Part shown: positions 48,101 to 59,325 of the stretch, one piece after another | Numbering within the stretch: the first letter of the stretch is position 1 | How the letters are laid out: each line of letters opens with the position of its first letter | Assembly: GCA_963576785.1 (NCBI GenBank) | Contig: OY756148.1 | Coordinates: forward strand, 1,178,001-1,242,000 | Length of the DNA stretch: 64,000 nt | DNA from: Chlorophyllum brunneum | Lineage: Eukaryota > Basidiomycota > Agaricomycetes > Agaricales > Agaricaceae | Direction: 5' to 3' | Notes under the pieces: model-generated | Told to the model about the DNA's origin: nothing | The model's database searches: none | Seen by the model: the letters and a program-made list of their open reading frames with translations, nothing else | Position numbers and translations under genes: made by a program

Positions 48101-49227
48101 TTTGCAGAGCTCACAGATATATACTAACCACATCTCTATGATAAAGGCCTGGCGATAATCCCTCCCAGTGTGATCAGGGTTACAACTGTCCTCCCCCCTC
48201 CATCTCATTGGATAACTTCTCGCCCATCACTAACCGCTATTTCGACATTGGCGCTGGTGGCCCCGCTCCTTTTACATTCACTGCTACTAGCAATGCTTCT
48301 TGGGTCAAACTTTCAGTCACCAAGGGCAGCATCTCCCCCAAGGCCCCTGAACAACGCGTCTACGTCTCAGTTACGGACTGGGATCAGCTCAAAGACAGGA
48401 CTAACACCGCTCAGGTTACCTTTAAAGCTACCGCTTCTGGCCAGCCTGGCATGTCCGTTCCTGTCTTTGTAAATGCGCAGAAGAATTCTGTATCTGGCGG
48501 ATTCAAAGGTATGTTCGATGTTATCTTGGTTCAATTATAGTATGGAATGTCGATCTCCTGCAGGTTTCGTTGAGGGGACTGGTGTTATTTCAATTGAGGC
48601 TGCCCATGCTACTCGTAACAACGCGGTCAACAACATTACCTGGACGGAACTTCCTGGCTATGGACGTACCCTATCCGCAATGACTCCTTGGCCCCGTACC
48701 GACCAAGCCTTCGAGGTTGGCAGTGGACCTTCCTTGTACGTCTCCGCACCCGAGGCAATTCTACTCATAACAACTGACACTATTTTCTTCACCCTCAGGG
48801 AATACGACTTCTACAACTTCAACACAAAGGGCGGAAACCTCACCACTACCGTCTACGTATCACCCTCGCTGAACGCTCTTGGCAACGATCATCCTCTTCG
48901 TCTTGCCGTCCAGCTTGATTCTCAGAATGCCCAAACTACACAATTTATTCCTGATGCTAGTCCTGGCAATTTACCCGCCGCTTGGGGTGGTGTTGATGGG
49001 TTCGTCGCCAACTCCATCGTTCCTGTGACTGGCCTCTGGACCAATGTCAACCCTGGTGCACATACTCTCAAAGTATGGATGGTGGAGCCTACTGTTGTTG
49101 TTCAGAAGATTGTCATCGGTGAGTTAGCAGGCGCTTGCTTGAGTTGATTTATAGCTGACTCGGGTTTTCAGATGCTGGAGGACTTCGACCCAGTTACCTC
49201 GGGCCTCCTGAGAGCCTCCAAGTCTGA
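45152..49227 (+). CDS. GH115 xylan alpha-1,2-glucuronidase (copy 2)
   Basis: Paralogue of the gene at 38659 with the same order of blocks: signal peptide LLLVAGLCVLLDQAFA, FQASNTRFPIVTKHKAAPVL, DDWPGVHRAASDFV, YVIIGADKRGTIYGLYDHSE, KFRGIFLNDEQPAL, LILRMKGNYLWPAMW, HQEPMMRSTPVEF, YTLGMRGFGD, VPDYVTLLWSDD, VLNVGDMKPYE, FVTGWAQREFDV, HMMDQTRLGYYYWQQPM, RYFDIGAGGPAPFTF and the tail LGPPESLQV, stop 49225-49227. About 1000 residues, secreted. The exons join without stops, including the joins near 46865-47070 and 47388-47440. It removes glucuronic acid branches from glucuronoxylan. It differs from copy 1 by lacking one late intron. Copy 1 and copy 2 are clearly tandem duplicates, but diverged in the N-terminal third. 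Confidence 0.93.
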
Positions 49228-49571
49228 TTAACGCGATCGAAACTTTATCCCTTATCATATAAATCAATTGACTTCCGTTCGCTTGACCCCTATATGTTTA
49301 TTTCTCGTTTTATATGTAGAACACTACATAAACCAAGAATGTATGTAATAGACAACCCTTTGTTTAAACCCTCTGAAGAAATTCTTGTAGTTCTGTGGGA
49401 GGGAGGGAAGATGAATTAAGGATCTGATGTTGCGACTTTCCAAGCCATTGCCGTAGCGATGCGGTTTGGGTGATCGGCACTTGTCCATTGCAAGTCACGA
49501 TGTAGGTATATAACAAACTTGGACAAGATATCATGAGTAACATGTCATCCGATAAAGCCAAGGTTTTAGAT
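49228..49571. other. Convergent 3' region
   Basis: Spacer between the ends of GH115 copy 2 (plus) and FES1 (minus), presumably holding both 3' untranslated regions and poly(A) sites. No gene is seen. Confidence 0.4.
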
Positions 49572-50739
49572 TCACCTAAGCATCTCCTCAAAGTCCGCAC
49601 CGAGTGCCTGATTGTCGCTATCTCCATACGACCGAGGATTTGACAAAGAAGAGATGATAGCGGCGGCTATATCGTATTCCTCGAATGCGACTTGAGCGAT
49701 CTTGGAGGTGTCAGTTCTAGTGGGATCATTGAGATGTGCGGCATGCGAGTTTGCGTGGACTGGTGCAGCAGTATTGGGCTTGGGCTCATCAACGGTATGT
49801 AATGAAACGCCAGGTTGGGTTGGCGTTCCCAGCGTAGGACTTGGTGGGGTCAAAAGGATGTCTAGAAGGAAAGCGGTCCTCCGACGAACAGAGCTTTCTG
49901 GATCTAAAAAAAGACACGAAATCAAAAATTGATATCAAGTACGAGGGTCTGTAGGTCTTGGAATTGACAATACCTATGAGAGCATCACGTAACTTGGGCC
50001 AACCTTCAACCTCGGGAGAACTGAGTGCAGAGACTGCAAGAGCGTTGTGCTTTAATAAACCCGAGAGTGTATATAGAGCCTTCAAACGCGCTGCAGGTAC
50101 TGAAGATCTGAGGAATGTAAACAGCGTAGGCAGAGGATTGAGTAAGAGATACTTAGATGAAACGGCAATTTAGATTAGGAGAAAAAAAAAAAAGGCGGGC
50201 GTACCTTGTCTTGAGCTATGGGGTTGTTCTGAACGACAGTACCAATGACCCAAAGAATCCGAGTTTTAATTTCCATAGAGGTTTCATCCAAAGTTAACAA
50301 AGGTATCAACGGATTCCACAACTTCAACTTGACGAAATCTATTTAACATTAGCCAGGCATTAATCCATACCCTATAACTTGACGAAATCTATTTAACATT
50401 AGCCAGGTATTAATCCATACCCTACAAACTCTGATACTTACCATTAGCATTATCAAAATTTCCAACAAGCTAAATAAGGGGGAAGACACGCTCAATCCCA
50501 ATAATACCAAAAAGCACCAAAAAGAAAGGACACACACCATTTCCAAATCATCAAGTGCATCCAACCTCTCATCCTCCCTTCTCATCACATAAAAAACAAC
50601 ATCCACATCCCTCTTCATCAACTCTACATCCGATTTACCCAAAATTCTCTGGACCTATCTTCCGTGGTGGTTGTGATGATAGAGATGTTGGATCTATTGG
50701 TGTAGAGTGTTGCAATGACCATCGGAGGATAGATTCCAT
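49572..50739 (-). pseudogene. FES1: Hsp70 nucleotide-exchange factor Fes1, 5' frame broken
   Basis: Minus strand exons: 50739-50538, 50469-50442, 50338-50205, 50151-49974 and 49903-49572. The product matches Fes1/HspBP1, an armadillo-repeat protein that releases ADP from cytosolic Hsp70. Blocks: MESILRWSLQHSTP, ILGKSDVELMKRDVD, LDALDDLEM, LVGNFDNANDFVKLKLWNP, WVIGTVVQNNPIAQDKY, LKALYTLSGLLKHNALAV, DPESSVRRRTAFLLDILL, and a Ser/Thr/Pro-rich linker before the end. After IGPE (about 50655) the reading moves by one base: the first frame reaches TAA at once, while the family sequence resumes in another frame at ILGKSD, where the family expects a few more residues. This looks like an 11-base deletion (or an assembly fault). 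Downstream starts (MKRD) would give a protein without its N-terminus. Confidence 0.75.
50327..50425 (-). repeat. 50-base tandem duplication carrying a splice acceptor
   Basis: Two near-identical 50-base units (50327-50376 and 50377-50425/6; one difference at the c/t in agccaggc/tat, and one at the end) lie at an intron-exon border of FES1. Each contains the branch-like sequence, the acceptor TAG and the first 14 exon bases ATTTCGTCAAGTT. Splicing to the first acceptor gives a stop (TAG) 5 codons later; splicing to the second gives the family reading DFVKLKLWNP. Confidence 0.85.
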
Positions 50740-51532
50740 GTCTGAGACGAGGGGTGTATGGTAGTAGTAGTAGTTGGTAAGTTCATTCTCTGGTACTTTA
50801 ACATTTGGACTGTTTTTTTTTTTTTTCGTTTAATGGAGGGTCCGGGAAGGTACTCGAAAGCCATGGAAAGATATCATGTGATAGTGTGACATCATCGGCC
50901 AGCCTAAAGTGATGCAGGACGAAGTTCATCTACTCTGTTTATTTTTTACTGCGGAACGACTACACGTTGCACACGATAAGAAACGAATGTCGGCCGCAGA
51001 CATCCTTCTCTTGACATAGTACATAAAACTCATAACGTTATCTGTCATGATCGGTGACTGTAAGGCGCGCAGCAGTCAGTGACAGTGGGCGTACGTATTC
51101 ATCCAATGAGTGTGAGAAAAAAACACCGAGAATGAAGTTGAATTCTCGTGAACATAAACATATCTACTTGTCATTGATAATTAGACCATATTCGCAAGGA
51201 CAAACACTCCAAACTAGTATAGAACTAAAATAATGTACAGTGTATTTATCTCGCAAAATTATACTTGGACGAAAAGCAGGTAAAAAGGAGTGTGTTAGAC
51301 GAGTGTGGATGACACTCCGATGAGGGTGCATGGCATAGCATTTCGAAATTGACACAGCAAACAAAAGAATGAGCGGGTGAGCGAGTGAAACGAAATGCAA
51401 AGTGCGGAAAATTAGAACAATTAGCCATAGTTGAATGCGTGACTTCAATTTTACAGTCCTGTGTTAGCTCACTGAGACCAAGAAGAAAAAAAAAGAAAGG
51501 GCAAACAAAAGAATTACTCCATGTGAAAATTC
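50740..51532. other. Intergenic, A+T-rich
   Basis: Head region of the minus-strand FES1 gene and 3' region of the minus-strand membrane-protein gene. It holds long T and A runs (for example 50813-50826). No gene is seen. Confidence 0.4.
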
Positions 51533-53012
51533 TCATCGTTCATCAATCCTTGCCATCAAGTCTTGCCCTTGTGGACGTCCTCGCTGAATCATCCTCCTCT
51601 CCCGCACCACCAACATCCCATCAGATAACGGGTACAAATCATCAGTATCCGAGCTGGACGCCAAGCTTGGTATCCAGGCTTTGTCACTATTCCACCTGAG
51701 ATCATAACCATTCCGCAGTCGATTTTGTACGACTGGGACGGTAAGATATAGGAGTGCTGGAGAACTGCGGGAAGGTCGTAAGTGGGGAGGGAGTGTTTCA
51801 CAGGGTAGGGTGTTGAGGGGATACAGAGCGCTGAGGGTCTGGCTACGTGGTCTGTTTGATGATGATGATGAGGAAGTCAAAGATTTGTCGAAACTGTCAA
51901 GCAGGGACGAGGAGGTGTCAGATAGTTGTGTCAGCACAAGAACAGAACCCTCAAAGCCGGGGTTTGGGACATTGTCGGGTCGTTGCGTTCTTCGTGTTGG
52001 GAGAGCCCCAGAACTGCTGCTGCTGTCGTCGTCGTCATCATCGATGGGATAGATGCGAGAGTAGAGCCATGTTACGGGTACGAGGAGGTTGCAAACAAGC
52101 AGCGAAACCGTCATCTATATTTTAGGAATGTGAATATTTTTATGAGTGCCGATAAAATCGGGGAAAGAACATGCCTGGAAGTGAGCGGTAAGATAGACCA
52201 AATTGGTGTGTTTCCTGAAGATGAAGACGCAGTGTACGACGCTCGCCACGGATAAGAAGATATCGCATGCAAAAACGGAGAAGATGACGACTTGTCTCCT
52301 CCGGTTGAGTTTTGCATGCCAAAGCAAGTAGGCGGGGGCACATATTAACCAGGTGTCAGCCGCGAGATAGGCTGATGGGAAGAAGAAGAAGATGTTAATC
52401 AAAGATAATTTCTAGAGGTGATGTGTAGATACGCACAGCACAACTCAACAATGCCAGTGGCGTTTGGAATCTGGCACATCATGATGTCCAGACTACCGGA
52501 AAGCTTTTGGCAAACGAGGAGTTTCTGGAGAATCAAGGTAATCATGACCACTCCCAAGGACACGCATATACTTTTGGCTACAAAAAGACCACGGCCAGGG
52601 GGAACGAGTCGAACAATGGTAATAGCAATGCTGAGCCTGGAGGCCCAGATGGTGAAGGTGAAGGAGGTGAGCAATATCCAGCCGAGAACGCATCTGGCAT
52701 GTGGGTTATGACCGAGGGCTATATTTAGTGGATCAGAATTGATTGGGCTGAGCTTGGTCTAGGATGGGATGTACCTTGCCGTATACCATATGTGAGGAGG
52801 AGGGCAACATCACTGAGCATGGCAGAGAAAGCCCAAAAGTCATCCCACCACAGGCGACGGGTACGTTTGCGGTAAGAGAGTCGGATGACGCAGGCGATTA
52901 TCCCGAGGCCATGGAGGACGTAGAGAGCGACTAGTGGGGAAGAGAGTGAGTAAGTGGTTGATGAAACAGGGTTGGAGGTACTTCTTGTCGAAAGGCGGGG
53001 TTCGTGATACAT
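51533..53012 (-). CDS. Multi-pass membrane protein with Ser-rich cytosolic tail
   Basis: On the minus strand the first exon (about 53012-52775) gives SPLVALYVLHGLGIIACVIR, then RLWWDDFWAFSAMLSDVALL. The next exon (from about 52720) reads CVLGWILLTSFTFTIWASRL, SIAITIVRLVPPGRG; further exons give SICVSLGVVMITLILQKLLV, LAADTWLICAPAYLLWHAKL, VIFSVFACDIFLSVASVVHC and VSLLVCNLLVPVTWLYSRIY. About seven hydrophobic helices are followed by an Asp/Ser-rich tail (DDDDDDSSSSSG) of about 150 residues, with stop 51533-51535. The W-W-D-D-F-W element and the R-L-S-I-A-I-T-I-V-R-L-V-P-P-G helix are like the rhodopsin-like integral membrane family of ascomycetes and basidiomycetes (PTH11-related fold). The ligand and role are unknown. 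Confidence 0.65.
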
Positions 53013-53382
53013 GATGATGTGTGGGACGTAGGGTGTGATGAGCAGAGGGAGCTAGGAGGGACCCATAGAAGAGTGAAAGGAAGAAGAGAAAGGGACGGGA
53101 GGTTGAACAGTGACGGGGCGTGACAGCCACTGGCCCGACCGCTGTCAACTAGCTGGGATCTGCGCTGCACACCCCTGCATGTTCAACACGAACATCACTT
53201 TTCTGCAGATTCTAGTCGACAGATGATGTCGTTCACGCTGATCATCCCACACCCATGGGTCTGCCAACCATAATTTCAAATAATAGATCCCAGCTGCACG
53301 CTCGCTCACCATATTTTTTGTCAGAGGTCCCTGGACCTTAACTCCGATCGTCCAGGATTCAGGGTCGTCCAATGACGAGACT

Positions 53383-54259
53383 TTGTTGCATTCATCCAAA
53401 GCTCAGCTTCTCCAGGTCATAAGCGAACGCTTCTTCATTGATGGGTTGATGTGCCCTTTGGTGCCTCATGAACGGTCTTTTGTCTGGGCTGCAGTGATAG
53501 ACGCTGACTGGTTGGTAGTATACAAGAATGGTAGTCATCTCAATGGAAATAGTCTTATTCATTCTAATGTCATCGAGCCCAACCCAGCGAAAACCCCACG
53601 GAGGTTAGATCCTGATATAACGACAACTGGCGGGACATGCGTCTTTCATGGTCAGCGAGGACTACGGAGCTGGAAAATATCCTGCCATCTAGTTCCCAAC
53701 CCATGGATGCTATTATTGGTTCGACCATTGGCAAAGGCAAAATTCACTCAAAGATCTCACCCCACCTCTCAGAGAAGCACTCAAAGCCGCTGTTAGAGCA
53801 CTTCATAAGTGTTGGATCCGTCAGCACCCGCCTTTACAGCTTGCAACACAGTAACCACAAGGGGGACGAACGTCCACTCTCATACTTCAGCCTGTAGGGT
53901 GATACTCCTCTCCAGACCCATTGTTTATCAACGTACTCGACGAAACTGGGCGCCAGCCCTTTCTTCAGGCCAATTGGCCACGAGATGGAGACGGGAGACT
54001 CGAAAGCCCCACCTATTTCATCCTGGAATGGAGAGCAGGCTACTTGGTCGTCCAGTATGCGACTCATACCCGTGGGGTTGGAGACCGCATCGAGCACCTG
54101 GGCACGTCGGCCTCGAACGTCGGGCCGCTCTTTCTCACGCCCCAACGCAACCTGCCCCACTCATTCACACGCTCTCAAGAGCCAAGCAGAAATAGCATCC
54201 CTCTGCCAAGTACCCGAGCACGGCGACCCCATGGAGTTCCCCTCAGCACAGGCCCATAG
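53383..54259 (+). CDS. Unassigned gene, split exons
   Basis: I do not recognise this product. Coding-like pieces on the plus strand are FVWAAVIDADWLVVY (about 53480-53525), LREALKAAVRALHKCWIRQH (about 53760-53830) and, after a probable intron (about 53851-53900), LFINVLDETGRQPFLQANWP followed by SPTYFILEWRAGYLVVQYAT and GPLFLTPQRN. The last block is well formed, with the alternation of strands expected in a folded domain. The pieces are in different frames and I cannot set all borders. The end at 54259 overlaps the start of the next gene at 54231, which suggests that either that start or this end is wrong. Confidence 0.4.
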
Positions 54260-55668
54260 CCAACACAGCGATGATCACCGTCCCCGACGTGCTGTGACCG
54301 GATCTACACCTCACTATGTCGGAGGCCATTCACTGGCTATCATGGATGATGAAGAAGAGCAGTGGATACTAGATGAAGAACTCGCGCGTCAAGGGATGTA
54401 TCGAGGTACTCCTCCCAATGCTTCATCCACCGCTCCATTTACATATTGGCATAGGATCCCACCGCCAGCTGCTGTGTCTGTACACTCTGACACCGCTCTT
54501 CACTCTCCTCATCTTCGTCGCCCTCGCCTTCCTCCCAAGCATCGCCTACCCACTATCACCAGACACAACCCGAGCCATTCCATATCCCTATCCACCCTAC
54601 CTTCCCTTCCCTCTCCCCGAACTCCTCACAGCTACCGCCTTCTGGGGACTCTCCTACCTCCTCAGCTCTCCCATCTTCTCTATCACCTCCTTCATCCTCT
54701 CTCACTTTCCCATCCTCTCCCTTTCCCTAAATTCCTTGCTCCAAAGCATTGCAAGTATACTCCTCCGACAAGCCGTTGTACCGATCTTGCTCATCCCTCA
54801 CTACGCGGTGTTTGACCACCCAACATGGCATGACATTGCTTTTCGGAGGGTGTGGTGGTTATCACTTGGTTGGGCAGCAGCCGAAGCAATCGTAGGTATC
54901 AAACAAGGTTACGAAGGAATCGCACTCTATCGCGATGCACTCGTCAGTGTTAGACGGGTGGTGTCACCACCAAGCGGAGGCCCGAAACCCAACAGTGTTC
55001 TCTTGTCAGGCTATGGCGCCGTTCGCCATGATAGCTCGACAAGACATGAGGTTCCGGGACGTGTATCCCCAGACTCTGATGTGGAGAGACGGCCTTTACT
55101 AGAACGCGAGCCCAGCGTTGCGAGCAGCGTCGCATCACGCAGCGATTCACAGCTAAAGGACGCTATCGAGGAAGAAGTCGAGCGTGATATTGACGAGTTG
55201 ATCGCTCTGCGTGGAAGAGCAGAACTAGAAGATCTCTACGGCATGCCATTCATCGTAAGCTATTCTCAATATCCCAAAAAAAAAACTAAAACCAATACTT
55301 CCCAGCACATCCCGGTTTTCATATCCTGTCTCCACCGACTAAACTCTGTCTTCTTCGTATTGGGCTCAACACTCTTCTTCACCGCCGCATACATGCGTTC
55401 ATCCCTCTCAGCAACACCATCACCCAAAATTCTCTTCCCCCCTCCCGAGTTCCAGTCCATCAAACACGAGCCATGGAAAAGACCACAAGGCAACACTCAA
55501 CTACTCATCACTTTCCCCCTCATCCTCATCCTCCAATGCATCCTCACTCTCCTTCACACTCCTCGCGTTTTACCTCGTATCGGTATTCAAACTTTTGTCT
55601 ACGTCGGTCTCCTCATCTCTCTTGGTGTTTTCTTTGCTGGTTTGGGCGTATGGGAGGGAATCGTCTAA
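54231..55668 (+). CDS. Integral membrane protein, uncharacterised
   Basis: Three exons (54231-54405, 54455-55254, 55306-55668) give 445 residues. A hydrophilic N-terminus with MDDEEEQWILDEELARQG leads to several hydrophobic segments: LFTLLIFVALAFLPSIAYP, ELLTATAFWGLSYLLSS, FSITSFILSHFPILSLS, VWWLSLGWAAAEAIVGIKQG. A long cytosolic loop is rich in Ser, Arg and Glu (RRPLLEREPSVASSVASRSD, EEEVERDIDELIALRGRAEL), followed by VFISCLHRLNSVFFVLGSTL, LLITFPLILILQCILTLLHT and VYVGLLISLGVFFAGLGVW. Around seven or eight helices are predicted. It is a conserved type of fungal membrane protein, but I cannot name it; a vacuolar or ER location would fit the dileucine-like RRPLLE motif. The splice joins are exact. 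Confidence 0.72.
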
Positions 55669-56607
55669 AGCCAAGTAAATTCTTTCTATTATTGGACCTT
55701 TCATCCAGAGGACTTTTTGATCTGTGGTTTATTTTTGGCCGGACGTTGTCTTTTTCTTTTATTCTGCTTCTTAATGTCTGCTGCATATTTTCTTGCGAAT
55801 TTGAACCCTTCCTCGCAGCCCAAACAAAATGTCACATCACCTAGTACTTTGACATATCGTTGAACATCGGATCACGACAGTTTTAGTCTCCGCCTGAGAA
55901 TTCGATAGTCTTGTGATCTGTGGTTCTTTGCAACCCACTTGTCAAAAAGTCTTTAATTCACTGGACATCAAACAGTGTTTACGGCAGTACACCCCCCAGT
56001 TGCTGATTATCCGTGCAACGCAAAACGCCATTTTAATGACTGCTCGCACACACATACGATACTCTACTTTAAAGCAAATTCAAGATAAAAAACCAACAAA
56101 TCAACATAACGAATAAGTACTTGATGGTCATGAACAAGATTGCGGAACAATAACCAAAAAAAACGAAGACAATTTCCCCCCCCCCCCTTCCCCATATATA
56201 CAACGCCGGCTGTATATCAACTGCCGCTCCCATTCCGCCATAACAACGGACGTGAGGAACTCCAAGCGGCGGGCAAAAAAGATCAAACGCAAAAATAGAA
56301 ACGACAGCCTCTTGACCCTGGTTGACGAAAATACTTAAGGCCCGACCTATCAAGGAACCCCAAAATGCCAATTTTCCCGCACGTCCAAAGGCTTCCTATC
56401 TCCATACAAATTTCCGACCATCCCCATGACCGAGCATTCCAGCTAGGATGTGCCAAGGTCATTCCCCACGTAGGCTTTTCCAGGACACGTGTTTGGGCGT
56501 GAACATACAACAGCACCCGATCCCACTTCTTGAGAATCGGCCAGGCCGGTCGATGCAACTCATCCACCAGTCCCTACCCACACACTGCGACAACCAACTT
56601 CTCTCCT
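55669..56607. other. Convergent 3' region with a C12 run
   Basis: Spacer between two converging genes, with a homopolymer of about 12 C bases (56176-56187). No coding content is seen. Confidence 0.4.
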
Positions 56608-59325
56608 TCAAGATCTGAGCCTCCAGCCATCCCCCTTCCTGTTTACCCTCCCCACACCCCCTGTCCCTTCTCGCACAATTAGCCATAACGCCGTGCTGCA
56701 CACGACGTCCTTGACTTCTTCAGCAGTCAACTCGAGGCCCCCATAATCGCCTGAAGTCCCCCGATCACGTCCAACATGTTCTCTTGGAGTTGATGCAGGC
56801 TGTCCCACCTCCCCAAACTCGTTTGCCCCTCCTTGACCTGGAATAGGTCCAAGCACCCGTCGCCTAAGACCCAGTCGCTCAACCTCGACATCGGGTAATG
56901 GGAATGGTACTTTAAGCATGGCGACGACTTTGGGATGATGTGGTGTTGGGGAGAGCGTCCCAACCTTTATTTTCAAGACCTCCCTCTCTCCCCCCGTTCG
57001 TGGTGTGTTCATCGAAGAATTTGGAGCTGTACGCCTAACCTTCAAGGTACACACCCAAGGTGTTTCCGAATCCTCCGGATCGCTTTCCTCCCCATCATCC
57101 TTTCTACCACCCTCACCACTTGGCCCTTCAGAACCAGAGATAACTGCACTCCTTGGTCTTTTCGGAGATCTTCTCCGTGACCCTGCAGGACCCTCCTCTG
57201 AACCAACATCCCCGATACCGCTGCCAATACTCCGCCTCGATTTGACTGATGCCGAACTTAGTCTCTTATCCACTGACTTCCTCTCCCTGCTCTCCCCACT
57301 CTTCCCCCTCTCTGTCTGCCCACCTTCCTCGGGTTGTCTAATCTCATCATATCCACCCGCCGTGGTCCCGGTACTCCTCCTTCTCGACCTCCCATACTCT
57401 GATCCACCCCTTTCTCGCCTTGACCGTCCACGACCGCTTGCCTTCGCCTTTCCCCGCTTCCACTCGAAACGAACCTCAACTCCGGCACCAGGTTCTACGA
57501 TATTCCCGCCATGTTCTTCACCCCTGCCGAGGCCCAAAAATCCTCCTCGACCTGGGACACCGGGGAAGGATATACTGCTCTCGTCATGTAGCGGTCGCTT
57601 GAGCCACTTCCTCACGAGCCATACGTACATCAGCGCTCTCATCTTTTTCACGCCACTTGGCTCCGAGAGATTGCTTCCTAAAGCAGATACATATGTAGGT
57701 TGAATTGCAAGTACTGGGGGTCGAGACTGCAGTTGTTGTAGCCAGGTTTGTGGAGCAGGTGTGTTGGTTGTGGATCCAGTGCTCGGTTGATGTGCATGTG
57801 AAGGGGGGTGAAGATGGGTCACTTGTAGCAGAGGGTTCCCAGTGGTGAAAGTGCTGTGAGCAACACTCTCCATACTCTCTGTGGTTGCAGCCAAGCTTGA
57901 TGCGCTCATATTCGGTGACGGTGCACCTTTACCCCCTTTGCCTGTCGAAATTATCCCCAGTCCTACAACCTGGGCATCCGAATGAACGTTGACGTTCACA
58001 GACGAAGATGAGGATTCGCCCGCAGCCATTGATGCAAGTCTATTTTTGTTCTTGAACGTGGTCTTGATAGGTGCGGTGAAAGCAGTCAGACTGAGATTCC
58101 TGGCATGTCCTTTCTCGGCTCTACCATTGTTGCTTATTTTTGGCGTTACGACCCCTAAATGCTGCGGTTGATGAGGGGCTTTCGGGGTTGCCAGAGCAGA
58201 GGCTTGAGAAGAGGTCGAAGGATCTACAAAGGAAGGTGATACTGGCGACGGAGATGGACTTGGCAAAAGACCAGACGGACTAGAGATCTTCTTGTTGGAA
58301 CCACTCTGGAAGAGTTTGCCGAAAATATTCCGCTTGGCCGGGGCTGCAGATTGAGGGGTCGAGAGTGTCGGCGTGGAATCTGAATCGGCATCAGCGATGG
58401 CAGGTACTTTTTGTGGGAGAGGCGATGGTAGCTGATGCTGAGGCTGCGGTTGGGTCTGTAAGGAATTCTGTTGGAGAGGGTGAGATTGAGATTGTTTGGC
58501 AGAATTGAGGGACATGGCGGATGATGCTGCGGTAAGATGACGTTCTGGCGTGTGTGCACGACTGGAACCAGCAACACTGCGAGAAGAGAACGCTGAGTTT
58601 CGGGAGTAAGCGGGCCGTGAGTCGTCCGTATTCAAGTTTATGCTGGCTCTGGCTGCAGAAGAAGGAGAATCTCCCCAAACCTCGACCGGTTCTAGGGAAG
58701 CAAGATCGATGAGCACGATCCCGCGTCGCTGAAACTTGGCAATCTTAGCATCGGTCCCGGCGTCTACTATGACATTGGTCATAACATTGTGGGCCTGCAG
58801 ATTGTACAATGGTACGATGGTGCGCCTTGTAGATGTAGAGGATGATGCGACAGATGAAAAAGATGAGGTAGAAGATCCATAGTTGGTGTAAGACGACTCA
58901 GAGCGGAGGGAAGATGTGCGTGCAAGCGTGTGATCAGTTTCAGTCGTAGTACTTTGTATTGATGCGCTGGACTGCGAAACTACGCCATTGGGTGGTTTAG
59001 TGTTCGGGGGAACGAGCTGAACCTGTAAATTGAGGGGATGGTTCGATTTCGACGGCGGTGGCCTGACGATTATAAAACTCTGTAACACAATAAATGAGCA
59101 GGTGATTAGTTAATCTCAGTGTAATGATACCTCATTTGCCGTCTTTTCTCGAGCCTTGACGGCCGCCTGCGGTTGGTCTGAAGGCTGCTTGGGGCCGGGC
59201 CCCTGCAAGTCGTCCTGTTCGTCCTCAGAGCCTGGATCGTCCTGGCTGAACTGGGGTGGTTTCTGGACGTCGGTGGGACCTATATGAAGGGCCGAAGGAA
59301 GCAACGAAGCGATGGAGGAGAACAT
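56608..59325 (-). CDS. Long Ser/Pro-rich conserved protein
   Basis: Two exons, 59325-59131 and 59079-56608, give 888 residues. The N-terminus (MFSSIASLLPSALHIG) leads to a folded block FIIVRPPPSKSNHPLNLQVQ and LVPPNTKPPNG, then a Ser/Thr-rich linker. A second block is IVPLYNLQAHNVMTNVIVDA and KFQRRGIVLIDLASLEPVEV. A third is near residue 490 (LAIQPTYVSALGSNL, MRALMYVWLVRKWLKRP). The C-terminal part has strongly basic and acidic tracts (RRRSPKRPRS, EESDPEDSE), then EREVLKIKVGTLSPTPHHPK, where beta-strand patterns return, and ends LTAEEVKDVVCSTALWLIVR. The family looks conserved in mushrooms as a scaffold-like or membrane-edge protein, but its function is unknown to me. No signal peptide is seen. 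Confidence 0.78.

Noticed and set aside
51803..52060. Plus-strand frames rich in Asp or Ser opposite the membrane-protein tail.
   Set aside because: They are the complement of the Ser-codon-rich tail and have no independent support.
53145..53399. Minus-strand frame of 84 codons with a protein-like translation (SWTIGVKVQGPLTKNMVSER).
   Set aside because: It has no neighbouring exon in a compatible frame and no family that I recognise.
38263..56187. C runs at 38263-38273 and 56176-56187 as possible regulatory or i-motif elements.
   Set aside because: They are isolated homopolymers in intergenic DNA without further structure.
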